Source: JAHFUA01 sp963733935 (GTDB taxonomy: Bacteria > Acidobacteriota > Terriglobia > Terriglobales > Acidobacteriaceae). Taken from it: a stretch of 64,000 nt of DNA. The notes under the pieces are model-generated. The model saw only the letters and a list, made by a program, of their open reading frames with translations. It ran no database searches and had not been told where the DNA came from. The position numbers and the translations under genes are program-made. Positions 26,905 through 35,401 of this stretch are shown here, piece after piece (position 1 is the stretch's first letter; the number at the start of each line of letters is the position of its first letter). The stretch lies in assembly GCA_963733935.1 (NCBI GenBank), contig CAVTEQ010000007.1:62001-126000 (forward strand). The letters run 5' to 3'.

Positions 26905-27303
26905 TTACCAGAGCGGCTTGCCAGCCTTGTCGCGGAACGCGAAGGTCTGGTTGCCGCGTTCGATCTTGCGCGCCAGGATGGCGTTCTCGTCATCGCCGAC
27001 CTTGGCTTTGGCTCCGATCACCTCTACCTGATCTCCCTTGGCGAAACCGAATCCGTAAAAGCTCAGGAACTTGCTGAGCGCAAGGTGAACCGTAACCAGA
27101 CCCTTGTCGGTCTTAACGATCAGGTGCGCTCCCATGCCGCCGCTGACCGGGCACTGGAAATCCTTGACTTCCTCGACTACGCCCTTGATGGTCACTTCCT
27201 TGGCGGGGTCATATTGTGGAGCGGTGGCCGGGGTCTGAGCCCAGGCCAGGGTTGCCGTCACAACTAGCATAACTCCCGCGGCTAAAATTAGTTTCCGCAT
27301 CAT
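26905..27303 (-). CDS. Secreted small OB-like protein
   Basis: Starting from the tandem ATGs at 27303/27300, the product has a signal peptide (MMRKLILAAGVMLVVTATLA, cleaved near AWAQ) and a beta-rich domain of about 105 residues (EVTIKGVVEEVKDFQCPV, HLIVKTDKGLVTVHLAL, GDQVEVIGAKAKVGDDEN). The pattern resembles DUF5666/BOF-type OB folds. GAGAGAGGAC precedes the start. The function is unknown. Confidence 0.65.
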   Translation of the reverse strand: MMRKLILAAGVMLVVTATLAWAQTPATAPQYDPAKEVTIKGVVEEVKDFQCPVSGGMGAHLIVKTDKGLVTVHLALSKFLSFYGFGFAKGDQVEVIGAKAKVGDDENAILARKIERGNQTFAFRDKAGKPLW

Positions 27304-27404
27304 AGGACAGTCCTCTCTCCGCCGAATCCCGCGCCGTGAAAAACCGTGAAGCGGGATCCGCACTTATCCACCTATAACGCTATGCCCACGCCGCGCGGGG
27401 TTCA

Positions 27405-27418
27405 GTGATGCGCATCAC
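27405..27418. promoter_or_regulatory. CRP/FNR-like palindrome GTGATGCGCATCAC
   Basis: A perfect 14-base palindrome matching GTGA-N6-TCAC, in the divergent spacer between the secreted OB-like gene (start 27303) and tatA (start 27545). Three other strong sites and one weaker one of the same form occur in this window (33182-33197, 33242-33255, 44766-44779, 46722-46735). Confidence 0.55.
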
Positions 27419-27544
27419 GTTGGGCTGCACCAGGGGTCACCCGGTGGATGGGCGCGGAACTTTTGCTGGACCTTGGGGTTTCCCAAACAAGAGCGGCAGG
27501 CGCTCTGCTAGGATGGCCTGTCGTTATCTGTGAGGCCTGATCAT

Positions 27545-27730
27545 ATGCTTGGAGAACTTGGACTTCCGGAAATCCTGCTCATTTTGGGAATCGCGCTGCT
27601 GCTGTTCGGCCCTAAGAAAATTGGGGACCTGGGGAAAAGTCTGGGAGAAGGGATTCGCAGCTTCCGCTCGGCGGTGAAGGAAGAGCCGGCAAAGCCGGCG
27701 CCGGAATCGCCCGAAAAACCGGCCGCCTAA
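27545..27730 (+). CDS. tatA: Twin-arginine translocase subunit TatA
   Basis: A 61-aa protein with a short N-terminal transmembrane helix (LGLPEILLILGIALLLFGP), the invariant FGPKK hinge, and an amphipathic helix (KIGDLGKSLGEGIRSFRSAV) with a charged Pro-rich tail. It forms the pore of the Tat pathway, which would export MsrP. Its separation from tatBC suggests these lie elsewhere. The ATG at 27545 is preferred; GTGAGG lies about 15 bases upstream. Confidence 0.93.
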   Translation: MLGELGLPEILLILGIALLLFGPKKIGDLGKSLGEGIRSFRSAVKEEPAKPAPESPEKPAA

Positions 27731-27782
27731 GGAGGACATCATCGCGACGCCACCGTCCTCCCTGCGCTCCGCCTCCGAACTG

Positions 27783-29207
27783 GTGTTGCTGGATGGGCTC
27801 GCGCTCTCGCAGGCCATTGCCGCCAAGCAGGTCTCTTGCCGCGAAGTGATGGCGGCATTTCTGGACCACATCGATCGCTTCAATCCCCAAGTGAATGCCA
27901 TCGTCTCGCTGCGGCCGCGCGACCAACTGCTCGCCGAGGCCGCGGAGCGCGACCGGGAGCTGGCGCGCGGGCAGCGTCGCGGATGGATGCATGGCTTCCC
28001 GCACGCGGTGAAGGACCTGGCACAGACTCGCAACCTGCGCACGACCTGGGGCTCGCCGCTGCTCGACGTCGTGCCCACCGAGGACGCCATTTTCGTGGAG
28101 CGCATTCGCGGCAGCGGCGCCATCATCATCGGCAAAACCAATGTCTCGGAGTTCGGCATGGGGTCGCAGGCCTATAACCCCGTCTTCGGGACCACACTGA
28201 ATCCGTGGGACGTCTCCAAGACTGCCGGTGGCAGCAGCGGGGGCGCGGGAGCGGCTCTGGCGCTGCACATGCTGCCGGTGGCGGATGGCAGCGACATGAT
28301 GGGCTCGCTGCGCAATCCCGCCGCCTACAACCATGTCCTGGCGCTGCGTCCCTCGTACGGGCGCGTGCCCTCGGCTAGCATCGAGCTGTTCTTTGGGCAG
28401 TTGATGGTCGAAGGGCCGATGGCGCGCAAGGTCGCCGACCTCGCGCTGCTGCTCGCGGTGATGGCAGGTCCCGACCCGCGCATGCCGTTCTCGATCGAAG
28501 AAGACGCGGCGATCTTCACGCGCACGCTGGAGCGCGATTTTCACGGAACTCGTATTGCCTGGCTCGGCGATCTGAACGGATATCTCCCCATGGAGCCGGG
28601 CATCCTCGACCTTTGCCGGGGAGGTCTGGAGGGGCTGGAGTCCGTTGGCTGCGCGGTCGAAGACGCTGCCCTTGGCTTTGCGCCGGAGCACATGTGGAGC
28701 GCATGGACCACGCTCCGGCACTGGCTCATCGCCGGCAACCTGGGCGCGGCGTACCAGGATCCGGCCAAGCGTGCGCGGATGAAGCCCGAGGCCGTCTGGG
28801 AAGTCGAGGGCGGCTTGAAGCTGAGCGCCCAGCAGGCCTACCAGGCTTCGGTCACGCGCTCCGAACTCTACCGCGCCGTGCTGAAGCTGTTCGAGACCTA
28901 CGAATATCTCGCGCTGCCCAGCGCGCAGGTGTTCCCGTTCGACGCCGGCACACACTGGCCGGCGACGATCAACGGGGTAACCATGGATACCTACCATCGC
29001 TGGATGGAGGTGGTGATTCTGGCCTCGCTGCTCGGCTTTCCGACCGTGGGCGTACCGGTGGGTTTTAACGCTGCCGGACTACCCATGGGCATGCAGATCA
29101 TCGGCAAGCGCAATGCCGATTTCGCTGTGCTGCAAATCGCCCACGCCTATGAGCAGGTGGCTAAGTGGGCTAGCGACCGGCGGCCGCCGATGCTCCGCCT
29201 GGGTTAA
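27783..29207 (+). CDS. Amidase signature family enzyme
   Basis: Amide hydrolase with the Lys-Ser-Ser arrangement of the family: Lys in PHAVKDLAQT, the Gly/Ser loop in TAGGSSGGAGAAL (nucleophile region) and the following GSLRNPAAY. It is about 474 aa from the GTG at 27783. A strong AAGGAGG at 27729-27735 lies right after tatA, but the codons next to it are ATC ATC; the true start could be a rare ATC codon or a CTG at 27762, adding up to 15 residues. Substrate unknown. Probably co-transcribed with tatA. Confidence 0.88.
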   Translation: MLLDGLALSQAIAAKQVSCREVMAAFLDHIDRFNPQVNAIVSLRPRDQLLAEAAERDRELARGQRRGWMHGFPHAVKDLAQTRNLRTTWGSPLLDVVPTEDAIFVERIRGSGAIIIGKTNVSEFGMGSQAYNPVFGTTLNPWDVSKTAGGSSGGAGAALALHMLPVADGSDMMGSLRNPAAYNHVLALRPSYGRVPSASIELFFGQLMVEGPMARKVADLALLLAVMAGPDPRMPFSIEEDAAIFTRTLERDFHGTRIAWLGDLNGYLPMEPGILDLCRGGLEGLESVGCAVEDAALGFAPEHMWSAWTTLRHWLIAGNLGAAYQDPAKRARMKPEAVWEVEGGLKLSAQQAYQASVTRSELYRAVLKLFETYEYLALPSAQVFPFDAGTHWPATINGVTMDTYHRWMEVVILASLLGFPTVGVPVGFNAAGLPMGMQIIGKRNADFAVLQIAHAYEQVAKWASDRRPPMLRLG

Positions 29208-29550
29208 GGGATTTGTCCTTCCGTCACCGCGCGTACCACGCCGCGAAGGCGTCGCGCACCTTCCGGCGAGCCGGCTCCGACGCCGGTTACAGTCGTAACC
29301 CTATTCCGGACATAACACAAACTATCTCCAAGCCCAGCCTGGCTTTAAATCAAAAGCTCGCCTTTCTGAAGGGACAGGAAAACCACCGCGGCAATTAAAG
29401 CTCGGCGGGATATTGCCGATAAAACTCTCGTGGATGGGCAGAGATACGGAGAGGGGCGGCGGAGAGAAGCTTCGCCTGTGCCGCCCATTTCCGCCGCTTG
29501 GAGCGAGACTATGAGCGCTTTTCGCAAACCCTGGAGGGACAGCTTGCCAG
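29208..29550. other. Intergenic stretch, no gene recognised
   Basis: About 340 bases between convergent genes. It contains GC-rich partial dyads (GCCGCGAAGGCGTCGCGC, GCCGGCTCCGACGCCGG near 29240-29290) that resemble decayed copies of the interspersed repeats. No open frame with protein-like composition was seen. Confidence 0.4.
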
Positions 29551-29790
29551 CTAATCAAACTTCGCCAACCGGGCCTCCAGGTCGGCAAGGGCCTGGTTCA
29601 GCATCTCGCGATGCCGCGGATTCTGGCTCACCTCTAATTGCTGCAGCACGCGGCTGCGGGAGAGCTGCAGCGCCTGCTGGCGCCGCATGCGTTCCGGGTC
29701 CGGACTTTCCTCCTGGCTGGATTCCTGGTTACTGGTTTCGGCTGACTCAATCTGTGCTTCCACTGCTTTACTTTCCCAACCTCTGGCCAT
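29551..29790 (-). CDS. Small hypothetical protein (79 aa)
   Basis: Starts MARGWESKAVEAQIESAE and is strongly hydrophilic, with a predicted helical second half (RRQQALQLSRSRVLQQLE, REMLNQALADLEARLAKF) likely to form a coiled coil. The middle is Ser/Glu/Pro-rich and disordered. The clean ATG and composition support a real gene. No function known to me. Confidence 0.65.
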   Translation of the reverse strand: MARGWESKAVEAQIESAETSNQESSQEESPDPERMRRQQALQLSRSRVLQQLEVSQNPRHREMLNQALADLEARLAKFD

Positions 29791-29938
29791 GCACTCATTA
29801 TACGAAGTCTGCCGATCAAAATCAGGTACTTGCGCGGGTGCCGCCGGTAACGCAGGCCCGCGTCACCGTTGTACCCGGCCCTAAAGTAATTTGAGCGTCC
29901 ACAGGAACCGACGCTAACATCGCAGTGAGGTGAAAGGC

Positions 29939-30316
29939 ATGGCCACAGAAGTAGTAATGCCGCAGCCAGGATATCCAAGGATGCGGCGTTGGCCGCGCTA
30001 CCGGATCAATGTGCCTGTCCGGGTAGTAGTGCAGAGGCCAGATAAGACGGTGATCGTTACCGGCAGGGGCACGGAGCTGAATGAAGGCGGTATGGGGCTA
30101 TTCGCCGGCGTCGAGTTGAAGGTCGGCCAGCGCGTACAGATCGAATTTACCCCTCCGTACGGCGAGCCCTTGCGCGTGCGCAGCACGGTGCGCAACCGCA
30201 GCGGATACAACTACGGCACCGAGTTCCTGCTCCTGAACCGTGAAGACAAGCAGCAAACCGAGCACATCCGCCAGGTTTTGCAGGCAATGGGATCCCCCAC
30301 GGACGACGAAGAGTAA
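29939..30316 (+). CDS. PilZ domain protein
   Basis: A 125-aa single PilZ domain, the family that binds cyclic di-GMP. The N-terminal Arg motif is present (RRWPRYRINVPV, RxxxR). The second motif is ELNEGGMGL in place of the usual DxSxxG, so both Asp and Ser are substituted and c-di-GMP binding may be weakened. AGGTGAAAGGC precedes the ATG at 29939; a GTG at 29930 is an alternative. Confidence 0.85.
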   Translation: MATEVVMPQPGYPRMRRWPRYRINVPVRVVVQRPDKTVIVTGRGTELNEGGMGLFAGVELKVGQRVQIEFTPPYGEPLRVRSTVRNRSGYNYGTEFLLLNREDKQQTEHIRQVLQAMGSPTDDEE

Positions 30317-30340
30317 AGCTCCCTTTTCTATTTTCTTAAG

Positions 30341-30487
30341 TAGCGCCGGCGTCCCGCCGGCTGTGGTGGGGGTATCTTGCCCCCACACCCAGCCTACCTC
30401 TCAGTGAGGCAGCCGTCGGCGATCGCGGATGGTGACTGTATCGAAGCGGGGGCGCCCCCGCGACAGCCGGCGGGACGCCGGCGCTAC
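30341..30487. repeat. GTAGCGCCG interspersed repeat, inverted pair
   Basis: GTAGCGCCGGCGTCCCGCC at 30341 with GGCTGTGGTGGGGGTATC-type sequence is mirrored by GGGGGCGCCCCCGCGACAGCC and GGCGGGACGCCGGCGCTAC ending at 30487. Two full copies face each other over about 80 bases, filling most of the gap between the PilZ and homocysteine methyltransferase genes. Confidence 0.85.
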
Positions 30488-30522
30488 GTCGCGCGGAACT
30501 TTGGCATATACTCTCCGCCGCC

Positions 30523-31479
30523 ATGTATCACAGCCTGGAAGCGCGCCTCAAGAGCCACGAGCCCGTGTTGTTGGACGGTGCTATGGGAACCGAACTGGTG
30601 CGGCGCGGAGTGCGTTGGCGTAAGCACGGACTGCTTACCGACGCCGATCGCGTCCAACAACTGCACGCCGATTACCTGGCCGCCGGCGCCGACGTCATCC
30701 GCACCAACACCTTCCAGCTCAATCCCCGAATTTATCTGAATGTTTTCCGCAATCGGGACCACATGCGCCACATCGGCGCGCCGGGGCTCGAAGACCTCAC
30801 GCCCAAACTGCTGCGCACCAGCGTGCGGGCGGCGCGGCAGGCGCGCGCTCAGGGCAGCCGGCAGGATGTCGCAATCGCCGGCGTGCTGGCGCCGCTCGAG
30901 CACTGCTTCCGTCCCGATTTGGCGCCAGGATTCGAAGTAGCGAGCGCGGAGCAGCTCGAGCTGGCGCGCGTCTTCGCCGAGGAGAAGGTCGACCTGCTGC
31001 TGGCCGAGAGCATGAACACCATTGCGGAAGCGCGAGCCGTCGCGGAGGCGGCGGGCACCGTCGGCTTGCCGATCTGGATCAGCTTCGTTATCGGGCCGGA
31101 AGGAGAGTTGCTGAGCCGTGAGCCGCTGGCGCAGGCCATCGCGGAGGTGGAAAAGCTGGGCGCGCAGGCAGTGCTGGTGAACTGTGCTCCGCCTGCCGAA
31201 ATCGGCCGCGCTCTCGCCAAGGTACAGGCAGCGACCCGGCTTCCCTTCGGCGGCTTTGCGCACATTGGACGCTTCTCGCCGCCAAGCTGGAAGTTCGAAT
31301 TCTTTCCCCAGTTCGCCGAGACCGAGAGCTGGCCTCCGGAACGGTACGCCGGTGAAGCTCTACGCTGGCGCGAGCAGGGAGCATCGATCATCGGCGGATG
31401 CTGCGGCACCACGCCGGCGCACATCGCGGCACTCAAGGCATCGCTGCAGGTGGTGCGGCAAGGAGCCAAGACCGCATGA
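30523..31479 (+). CDS. Homocysteine S-methyltransferase family protein (copy 1)
   Basis: A 318-aa barrel enzyme of the pfam02574 family, as in MetH N-terminal/BHMT/MmuM. The N-terminal LLDGAMGTELVRRGVRW and the zinc-ligand motifs VNCAPPAEIG and IIGGCCGTTPAHI are intact. It transfers a methyl group to homocysteine from an unidentified donor (S-methylmethionine or betaine, for example). It overlaps the next gene, a paralogue, by four bases, so the pair is a tandem duplication and one operon. Confidence 0.9.
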   Translation: MYHSLEARLKSHEPVLLDGAMGTELVRRGVRWRKHGLLTDADRVQQLHADYLAAGADVIRTNTFQLNPRIYLNVFRNRDHMRHIGAPGLEDLTPKLLRTSVRAARQARAQGSRQDVAIAGVLAPLEHCFRPDLAPGFEVASAEQLELARVFAEEKVDLLLAESMNTIAEARAVAEAAGTVGLPIWISFVIGPEGELLSREPLAQAIAEVEKLGAQAVLVNCAPPAEIGRALAKVQAATRLPFGGFAHIGRFSPPSWKFEFFPQFAETESWPPERYAGEALRWREQGASIIGGCCGTTPAHIAALKASLQVVRQGAKTA

Positions 31480-32387
31480 GTTACCAGGCGATCGACCAGA
31501 AGCTGAAAGCGGGCGAGATGGTGATCCTCGATGGCGCCATCGGCACCGAGATCCTGCGCCGCAACGTTACCTGGGCCGACCACCAGCTGGCTAATCGCCC
31601 GGATTTTGTGCGCGGGATTCATGAGGACTACATCCGCGCCGGCGCGGACGTAATCAGCACCAACAGCTTTCAGCTCTGCCGCCGCGCCCTGTACAACCAC
31701 TTTCGCGACGAAGCGCACCGCCAGCAAATTGGCGCTGCCGATCTCGGCGATCGCGCCGACAAACTGCTGGCCGCCTCGGTGCGCCTGGCCATCGACGCTC
31801 GCCAAAAGGCCGCCGCCGGACGTCCGGTCGCGGTCGCCGCGGCCATCACTACGCTGGAGTGGTGCTTTCGCCCTGATCTCGCGCCATCGCCCGAGCAGGC
31901 GCGCTGCGAGTACCTGGAAATTTTCCAGGTGGTAAAAGACGCGGGCGCCGACCTGGTACTGCTGGAAACTCTGAACAGTATCTCGGAAGCCCGCGCAGCG
32001 CTCGAGGTCGCAAAGAGCCTCGGGCTTCCCTGCTGGACCAGCTTCGTGTGCGACGAACGCGGCTGGTTGTTCACCGGCGAGAGCATGGCCGAGATGGTGG
32101 CCGCGCTCGAACCGCTGGGAGTGGACGCCATCCTGCTGAACTGCGCCCCGCCGGGAGACATCAACGCCGGGATGAAAGAACTGCTCGCGCACGCCCGGGT
32201 GCCAACCGGAGCCTATCCGCACATCGGGCGTTTTGATCCGCCGGAATGGATGTTCACCGACGAGTATCCGCCGGCGCGCTACGCGCAAGTCGCCTCGTCC
32301 TGGCAGCAAATGGGCGCGCGCATTCTCGGCGGTTGCTGCGGCACCACCCCCGACCACATCGCGGCGCTGCGCAGTTTGGCAGCGTAG
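31476..32387 (+). CDS. Homocysteine S-methyltransferase family protein (copy 2)
   Basis: A 303-aa paralogue of the preceding gene with the same architecture: VILDGAIGTEILRRNVTW, LLNCAPPGDIN and ILGGCCGTTPDHIAAL. The start ATG overlaps the upstream TGA. Sequence divergence between the copies (for example RRALYNHFRDEAHRQQ versus LNPRIYLNVFRNRDH) is substantial, so the duplication is old and the two may use different methyl donors or form a heteromer. Confidence 0.9.
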   Translation: MSYQAIDQKLKAGEMVILDGAIGTEILRRNVTWADHQLANRPDFVRGIHEDYIRAGADVISTNSFQLCRRALYNHFRDEAHRQQIGAADLGDRADKLLAASVRLAIDARQKAAAGRPVAVAAAITTLEWCFRPDLAPSPEQARCEYLEIFQVVKDAGADLVLLETLNSISEARAALEVAKSLGLPCWTSFVCDERGWLFTGESMAEMVAALEPLGVDAILLNCAPPGDINAGMKELLAHARVPTGAYPHIGRFDPPEWMFTDEYPPARYAQVASSWQQMGARILGGCCGTTPDHIAALRSLAA

Positions 32388-32433
32388 GATTCCGGAAGCC
32401 GCCCGCGCTGTGTGCCTCTCAGAAGCGCGCTTC

Positions 32434-33102
32434 CTAGTCCGCTGACAGCTTCCAGCCTTTATCGGCGCGGACGAAAGTCAGCGTCGCCTGAGCCGGCTCC
32501 ACGTGATAAAAGGCCACGCCATATTTCTGGATGAGCGTGGAACGGTCCCAGGTATTGAAGCTCTTCACGGCCGGCCCGGCCGCGTCGAAGACGTTGCCCA
32601 AGTCGTTAGGCGCCCACTGCCAGGTGAACTGCACGTAGGCGACGTCGCGGTTGCTGATGGTGATCTTGGACACCGCCGCTAACTGGCGTTCCGCCAGAGG
32701 AACGGTGTAGGCATCGGTGCCGTCCGAGTTCTTGGTCTTCACCACTCCCGGGATAGCTGCGAGCCGGCTGGCGCCTTGCGGCGTCAAAGTGACCCGAATC
32801 GCGTCGCCCTTGGCCGTGCCCAGTTTCAGGATGCCGGCCTTTTCCAGCAGGCGGTAATGAGGATCGCGAATCTTCTCGTCCACGCTGGGCTCCAGCACGC
32901 CAACGTGGAAGTGCACCGTCGCCGGCCCCTCGCCTTTGAGGAATCCGGACACCAGCGTGGCGGCCTGGTCCTGCGACAGGCTCCGGCCGGGCTTGACCGC
33001 GTAGACCACCGTGCCCACGATCACCGCGATCAGCACGATCACCAGCGCCAGGGGAATGAAGTAGGACGATTCTTTCTGCAGCTTGACTTCTTCTTCGAAC
33101 AT
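32434..33102 (-). CDS. Single-pass membrane hypothetical protein
   Basis: From the ATG at 33102 (preceded by GAGGTG) the 222-aa product has a short cytosolic start, one transmembrane helix (YFIPLALVIVLIAVIVGTVV) and a periplasmic domain of about 180 residues without known motifs (FLKGEGPATVHFHVGVLEP, YVQFTWQWAPNDLGNVFD). It may be a sensor or lipoprotein-like accessory. It is divergent from the zinc-ribbon/TPR gene across a spacer with two CRP/FNR-like boxes. Confidence 0.6.
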   Translation of the reverse strand: MFEEEVKLQKESSYFIPLALVIVLIAVIVGTVVYAVKPGRSLSQDQAATLVSGFLKGEGPATVHFHVGVLEPSVDEKIRDPHYRLLEKAGILKLGTAKGDAIRVTLTPQGASRLAAIPGVVKTKNSDGTDAYTVPLAERQLAAVSKITISNRDVAYVQFTWQWAPNDLGNVFDAAGPAVKSFNTWDRSTLIQKYGVAFYHVEPAQATLTFVRADKGWKLSAD

Positions 33103-33181
33103 GACGCACCTCGGCAAGCCGTCGAGCCGCACGGCCCGATAATCCTTCAATTTCCACTATAGGCGGCCCTGCGTAGCGGTC

Positions 33182-33256
33182 TGTGACCGCGCTTACACGC
33201 CTGCGTGACGAAAGCCTCTCGGGACAAAATCACGGCCACCTGTGATTACGGTCACT
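33182..33256. promoter_or_regulatory. Two CRP/FNR-like boxes in a divergent promoter
   Basis: TGTGA-CCGCGC-TTACA (33182-33197) and TGTGA-TTACGG-TCACT (33241-33256). Both have the half-site spacing of CRP/FNR-type operators. The second is centred about 56 bases from the ATG at 33305. The first is a weaker match. Confidence 0.55.
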
Positions 33257-33304
33257 GTGAGAGGTGGAGCGGCGTGGTGACAATGGAGGGTGCGGGAGGC
33301 ATCC

Positions 33305-34019
33305 ATGAGCCAGCCGGCAGTCGAGCGTTGTCCACGGTGCAATGCCAGTTGTGCACCCCATCACAAATTTTGCGCGCAGTGCGGCCGGTTCCTGGGCGAG
33401 GAGTCAGTCGACCAGCGCTTGCTGCTGGCCATGGCGCACGAGCGTGAAGGCCGCAATGACGCCGCTCGCCAGGAACTGCAGGGCATTCTGGAAGCCGACC
33501 CCGGCCACGTGCTGGCCAATCATCTGCTGGGCAGTTTGTACTTCCACGAAGGCGTGCTGGAAGTGGCCACGCGTCATTACCAGCAAGCGCTGGCAGCCGC
33601 GCCAAATTTCATCCTGGCGCATTACGACCTGGGCGTGGCCTGGTATCACCTAGGGAACATGCCCGAGGCCATCCGCGCTTTCCGCCGTTGCCTGGAAATC
33701 GACGAGCACTACAACGCCGCCCACTATCGGCTGGGCTTGGCGCTCTTTCACGCTGGAGAACTGGAACAGGCAATGAAGCAATTCGAAGGAGTCGATCATT
33801 CTCACGCCCGAGTACTTGATGGCCCACTACCACATGGGCGTGATCCATGAGCGGCGCGGCGAGATCGACGCCGCCGAGCGCGCCTTCGAATACAGCGAGG
33901 ACCACGTGGTGGGTGAGGTCAGCAGCCTGTTTCACCTGGCGGTGCTGCGCCGGGCGCAAGGCGATGCGGCTGCCGCAATGGAATATCTGCGCCGGGCGCG
34001 CGAATTCGGACAGGAGTGA
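33305..34019 (+). CDS. Zinc-ribbon/TPR protein (apparent +1 frameshift)
   Basis: The N-terminal zinc ribbon has two CxxC pairs (ERCPRCNASC, KFCAQCGRF). TPR repeats follow (LLAMAHEREGRNDAARQEL, LGSLYFHEGVLEVATRHYQ, YDLGVAWYHLGNMPEAIRA, YRLGLALFHAGELEQAMKQ), then the reading moves to the next frame at about 33790 and continues with YLMAHYHMGVIHERRGEI and further repeats to the stop at 34019. One base removed from GGAGTCGATC restores the frame. GGGAGG precedes the ATG. It is about 237 aa and a likely protein-protein scaffold of unknown role. Confidence 0.78.
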
Positions 34020-34033
34020 ATTGCCGGCTAAGA

Positions 34034-34081
34034 GGTAGCGCCGGCGTCCCGCCGGCTGTCGCGGGGGCGTCCGCCCCCGGT
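34034..34081. repeat. GTAGCGCCG interspersed repeat, single copy
   Basis: GTAGCGCCGGCGTCCCGCC followed by GGCTGTCGCGGGGGCGTCC and GCCCCC; nearly identical to the outer arms of the 30341-30487 element. It lies at the 3' ends of two convergent genes. Confidence 0.85.
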
Positions 34082-34088
34082 TCCGCGC

Positions 34089-34301
34089 CTAGCTTGCTTT
34101 TCTGATTGACGCCTCGGCGTCGCACAGGAAGCTGAGCTGGCGATCGGCGGTTTCTACCGCTTCCGCCAAGTCACCGCCCCAGCCGTCGTAGAGCACGGTT
34201 TCGTCGTCCGCCTGCCGGATGACGTAGCGCCACACTTCGTGCTTTTCGACCGTCGCCTTGAAATTTCCCTGATGGAGAATGGGACCCAGCTTCATCTGCA
34301 T
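34089..34301 (-). CDS. Small hypothetical protein (70 aa)
   Basis: MQMKLGPILHQGNFKATVEK then VWRYVIRQADDETVLYDGWG: a beta-rich start and a C-terminal helix (LAEAVETADRQLSFLCDAEA). No motif recognised. The composition is protein-like and the ATG is followed by a sensible fold pattern. Confidence 0.6.
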   Translation of the reverse strand: MQMKLGPILHQGNFKATVEKHEVWRYVIRQADDETVLYDGWGGDLAEAVETADRQLSFLCDAEASIRKAS

Positions 34302-34545
34302 CGATCACTCCCTGGCCATGAGTACGGGAAAGGCGCGCAACGTAGGGTGAGAAGCAGCAGAGGACCTCTTTGGTTGCCTAGGAAATGGTGCAGGTGGGTA
34401 ACCGGGGCTTGGTTACTTGCTGATGACGTTACGCGCTCGAGGTCGGACGGAGCGGGCCTCGAGGAGTGGCCAATTGGTGAGAAGGGGATTTATCGCCAAT
34501 TATTGCGGTCATCGCCTACGTAGGAGAGGTTGGGTGGTTGCTTTG

Positions 34546-35094
34546 TTATTTTCGGGAGATTCCCTTCGCGAATGCGTCGATCGCAGCGAACAGTGGACCT
34601 ATTTTCTGCTGGTCTGCTTGGATTTCGGCAGCATATTCCTGTATGTCATCCCGAAGCGCGGCACAGATGGACGCGAAGTCAGAAGCGGACAGCATGTACT
34701 CAGACGCTTGTCCGAAGTGAGCGGAGTAACGCTGGCCCCGGTCGAATTTGAGCCAATGTCGCTGTTGGCCCGGCATGACGTCGTAGAAGCAGCTATCTGA
34801 CTCCACACCTGGAGTGCCGCCGATTGAGCTGTACTGGTAGAAGTTCGCTTTCACTGCGACGATGATCGGGAAGTTACGTGCATCTTTCTGCAAGAACGCG
34901 ATCGCTTCGGCATCCTTCAGCGCTTGCATCCGATGGGGAACGGCAAATTCGCCGGCAAGCTCGCTCGGCAGAATGCAAGGGCCAGTCCGACACAGCAACA
35001 GCCCTTGACCGAAGCTAAATTTCTTGCCGCGCAGCTCGAAAAGTCGCTTTTCCTCGGCATAGACGCGCAACCCTCCGACAAGTCTATCTAGCAT
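34546..35094 (-). CDS. Unknown protein of a two-gene unit (182 aa)
   Basis: MLDRLVGGLRVYAEEKRLFE begins a protein with mixed alpha/beta character (FSFGQGLLLCRTGPCILPSE, FPIIVAVKANFYQYSSIGG) and an acidic helical C-terminus (SICAALRDDIQEYAAEIQAD). No known domain. The start lies ten bases after the upstream gene's stop, so the two are probably an operon. The base composition looks somewhat less GC-rich than flanking genes, which may hint at acquisition. Confidence 0.55.
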   Translation of the reverse strand: MLDRLVGGLRVYAEEKRLFELRGKKFSFGQGLLLCRTGPCILPSELAGEFAVPHRMQALKDAEAIAFLQKDARNFPIIVAVKANFYQYSSIGGTPGVESDSCFYDVMPGQQRHWLKFDRGQRYSAHFGQASEYMLSASDFASICAALRDDIQEYAAEIQADQQKIGPLFAAIDAFAKGISRK

Positions 35095-35104
35095 GCTCCA
35101 ATAA

Positions 35105-35401
35105 TCAAAGGCTTCCAGTTTCGGTAGCGGGGAGCAGAAGCAAGCTAAGTAGCTCCATGTCGCCCTTCACTATCGCGGCGTCCGATGGGTCGAGCGCCTC
35201 GGCGACTCTCCGCTCGATCTCGGAAGCGTCAACTGTCTCGGGCTTCGCCTGCTCGGCTTCGATTATTACTTCTTCGACGCGATCGGGCGTCTTTTTGTCT
35301 TTGAACCTATCGCGGGCCAGCTTATAGCCCTCCACGAGTAGGCGCAGCCCAGACAGAATCAGCTCCGGCGTGATGTGTGCGTCAGTCACGGGCCGCCCCA
35401 T
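35105..35401 (-). CDS. Unknown protein of a two-gene unit (98 aa)
   Basis: From the ATG at 35401: MGRPVTDAHITPELILSGL followed by a mainly helical, charged sequence (LLVEGYKLARDRFKDKKTPD, EVIIEAEQAKPETVDASEIE). It ends with LLSLLLLPATETGSL. No domain is recognised. A TTG four codons upstream is an alternative start. First gene of the pair with 34546-35094. Confidence 0.5.
   Translation of the reverse strand: MGRPVTDAHITPELILSGLRLLVEGYKLARDRFKDKKTPDRVEEVIIEAEQAKPETVDASEIERRVAEALDPSDAAIVKGDMELLSLLLLPATETGSL

Noticed and set aside
30849..32357. Minus-strand open frame of 502 codons opposite the homocysteine methyltransferases
   Set aside because: Overlaps two genes with complete catalytic motifs; its translation is low-complexity and has no recognisable domain.
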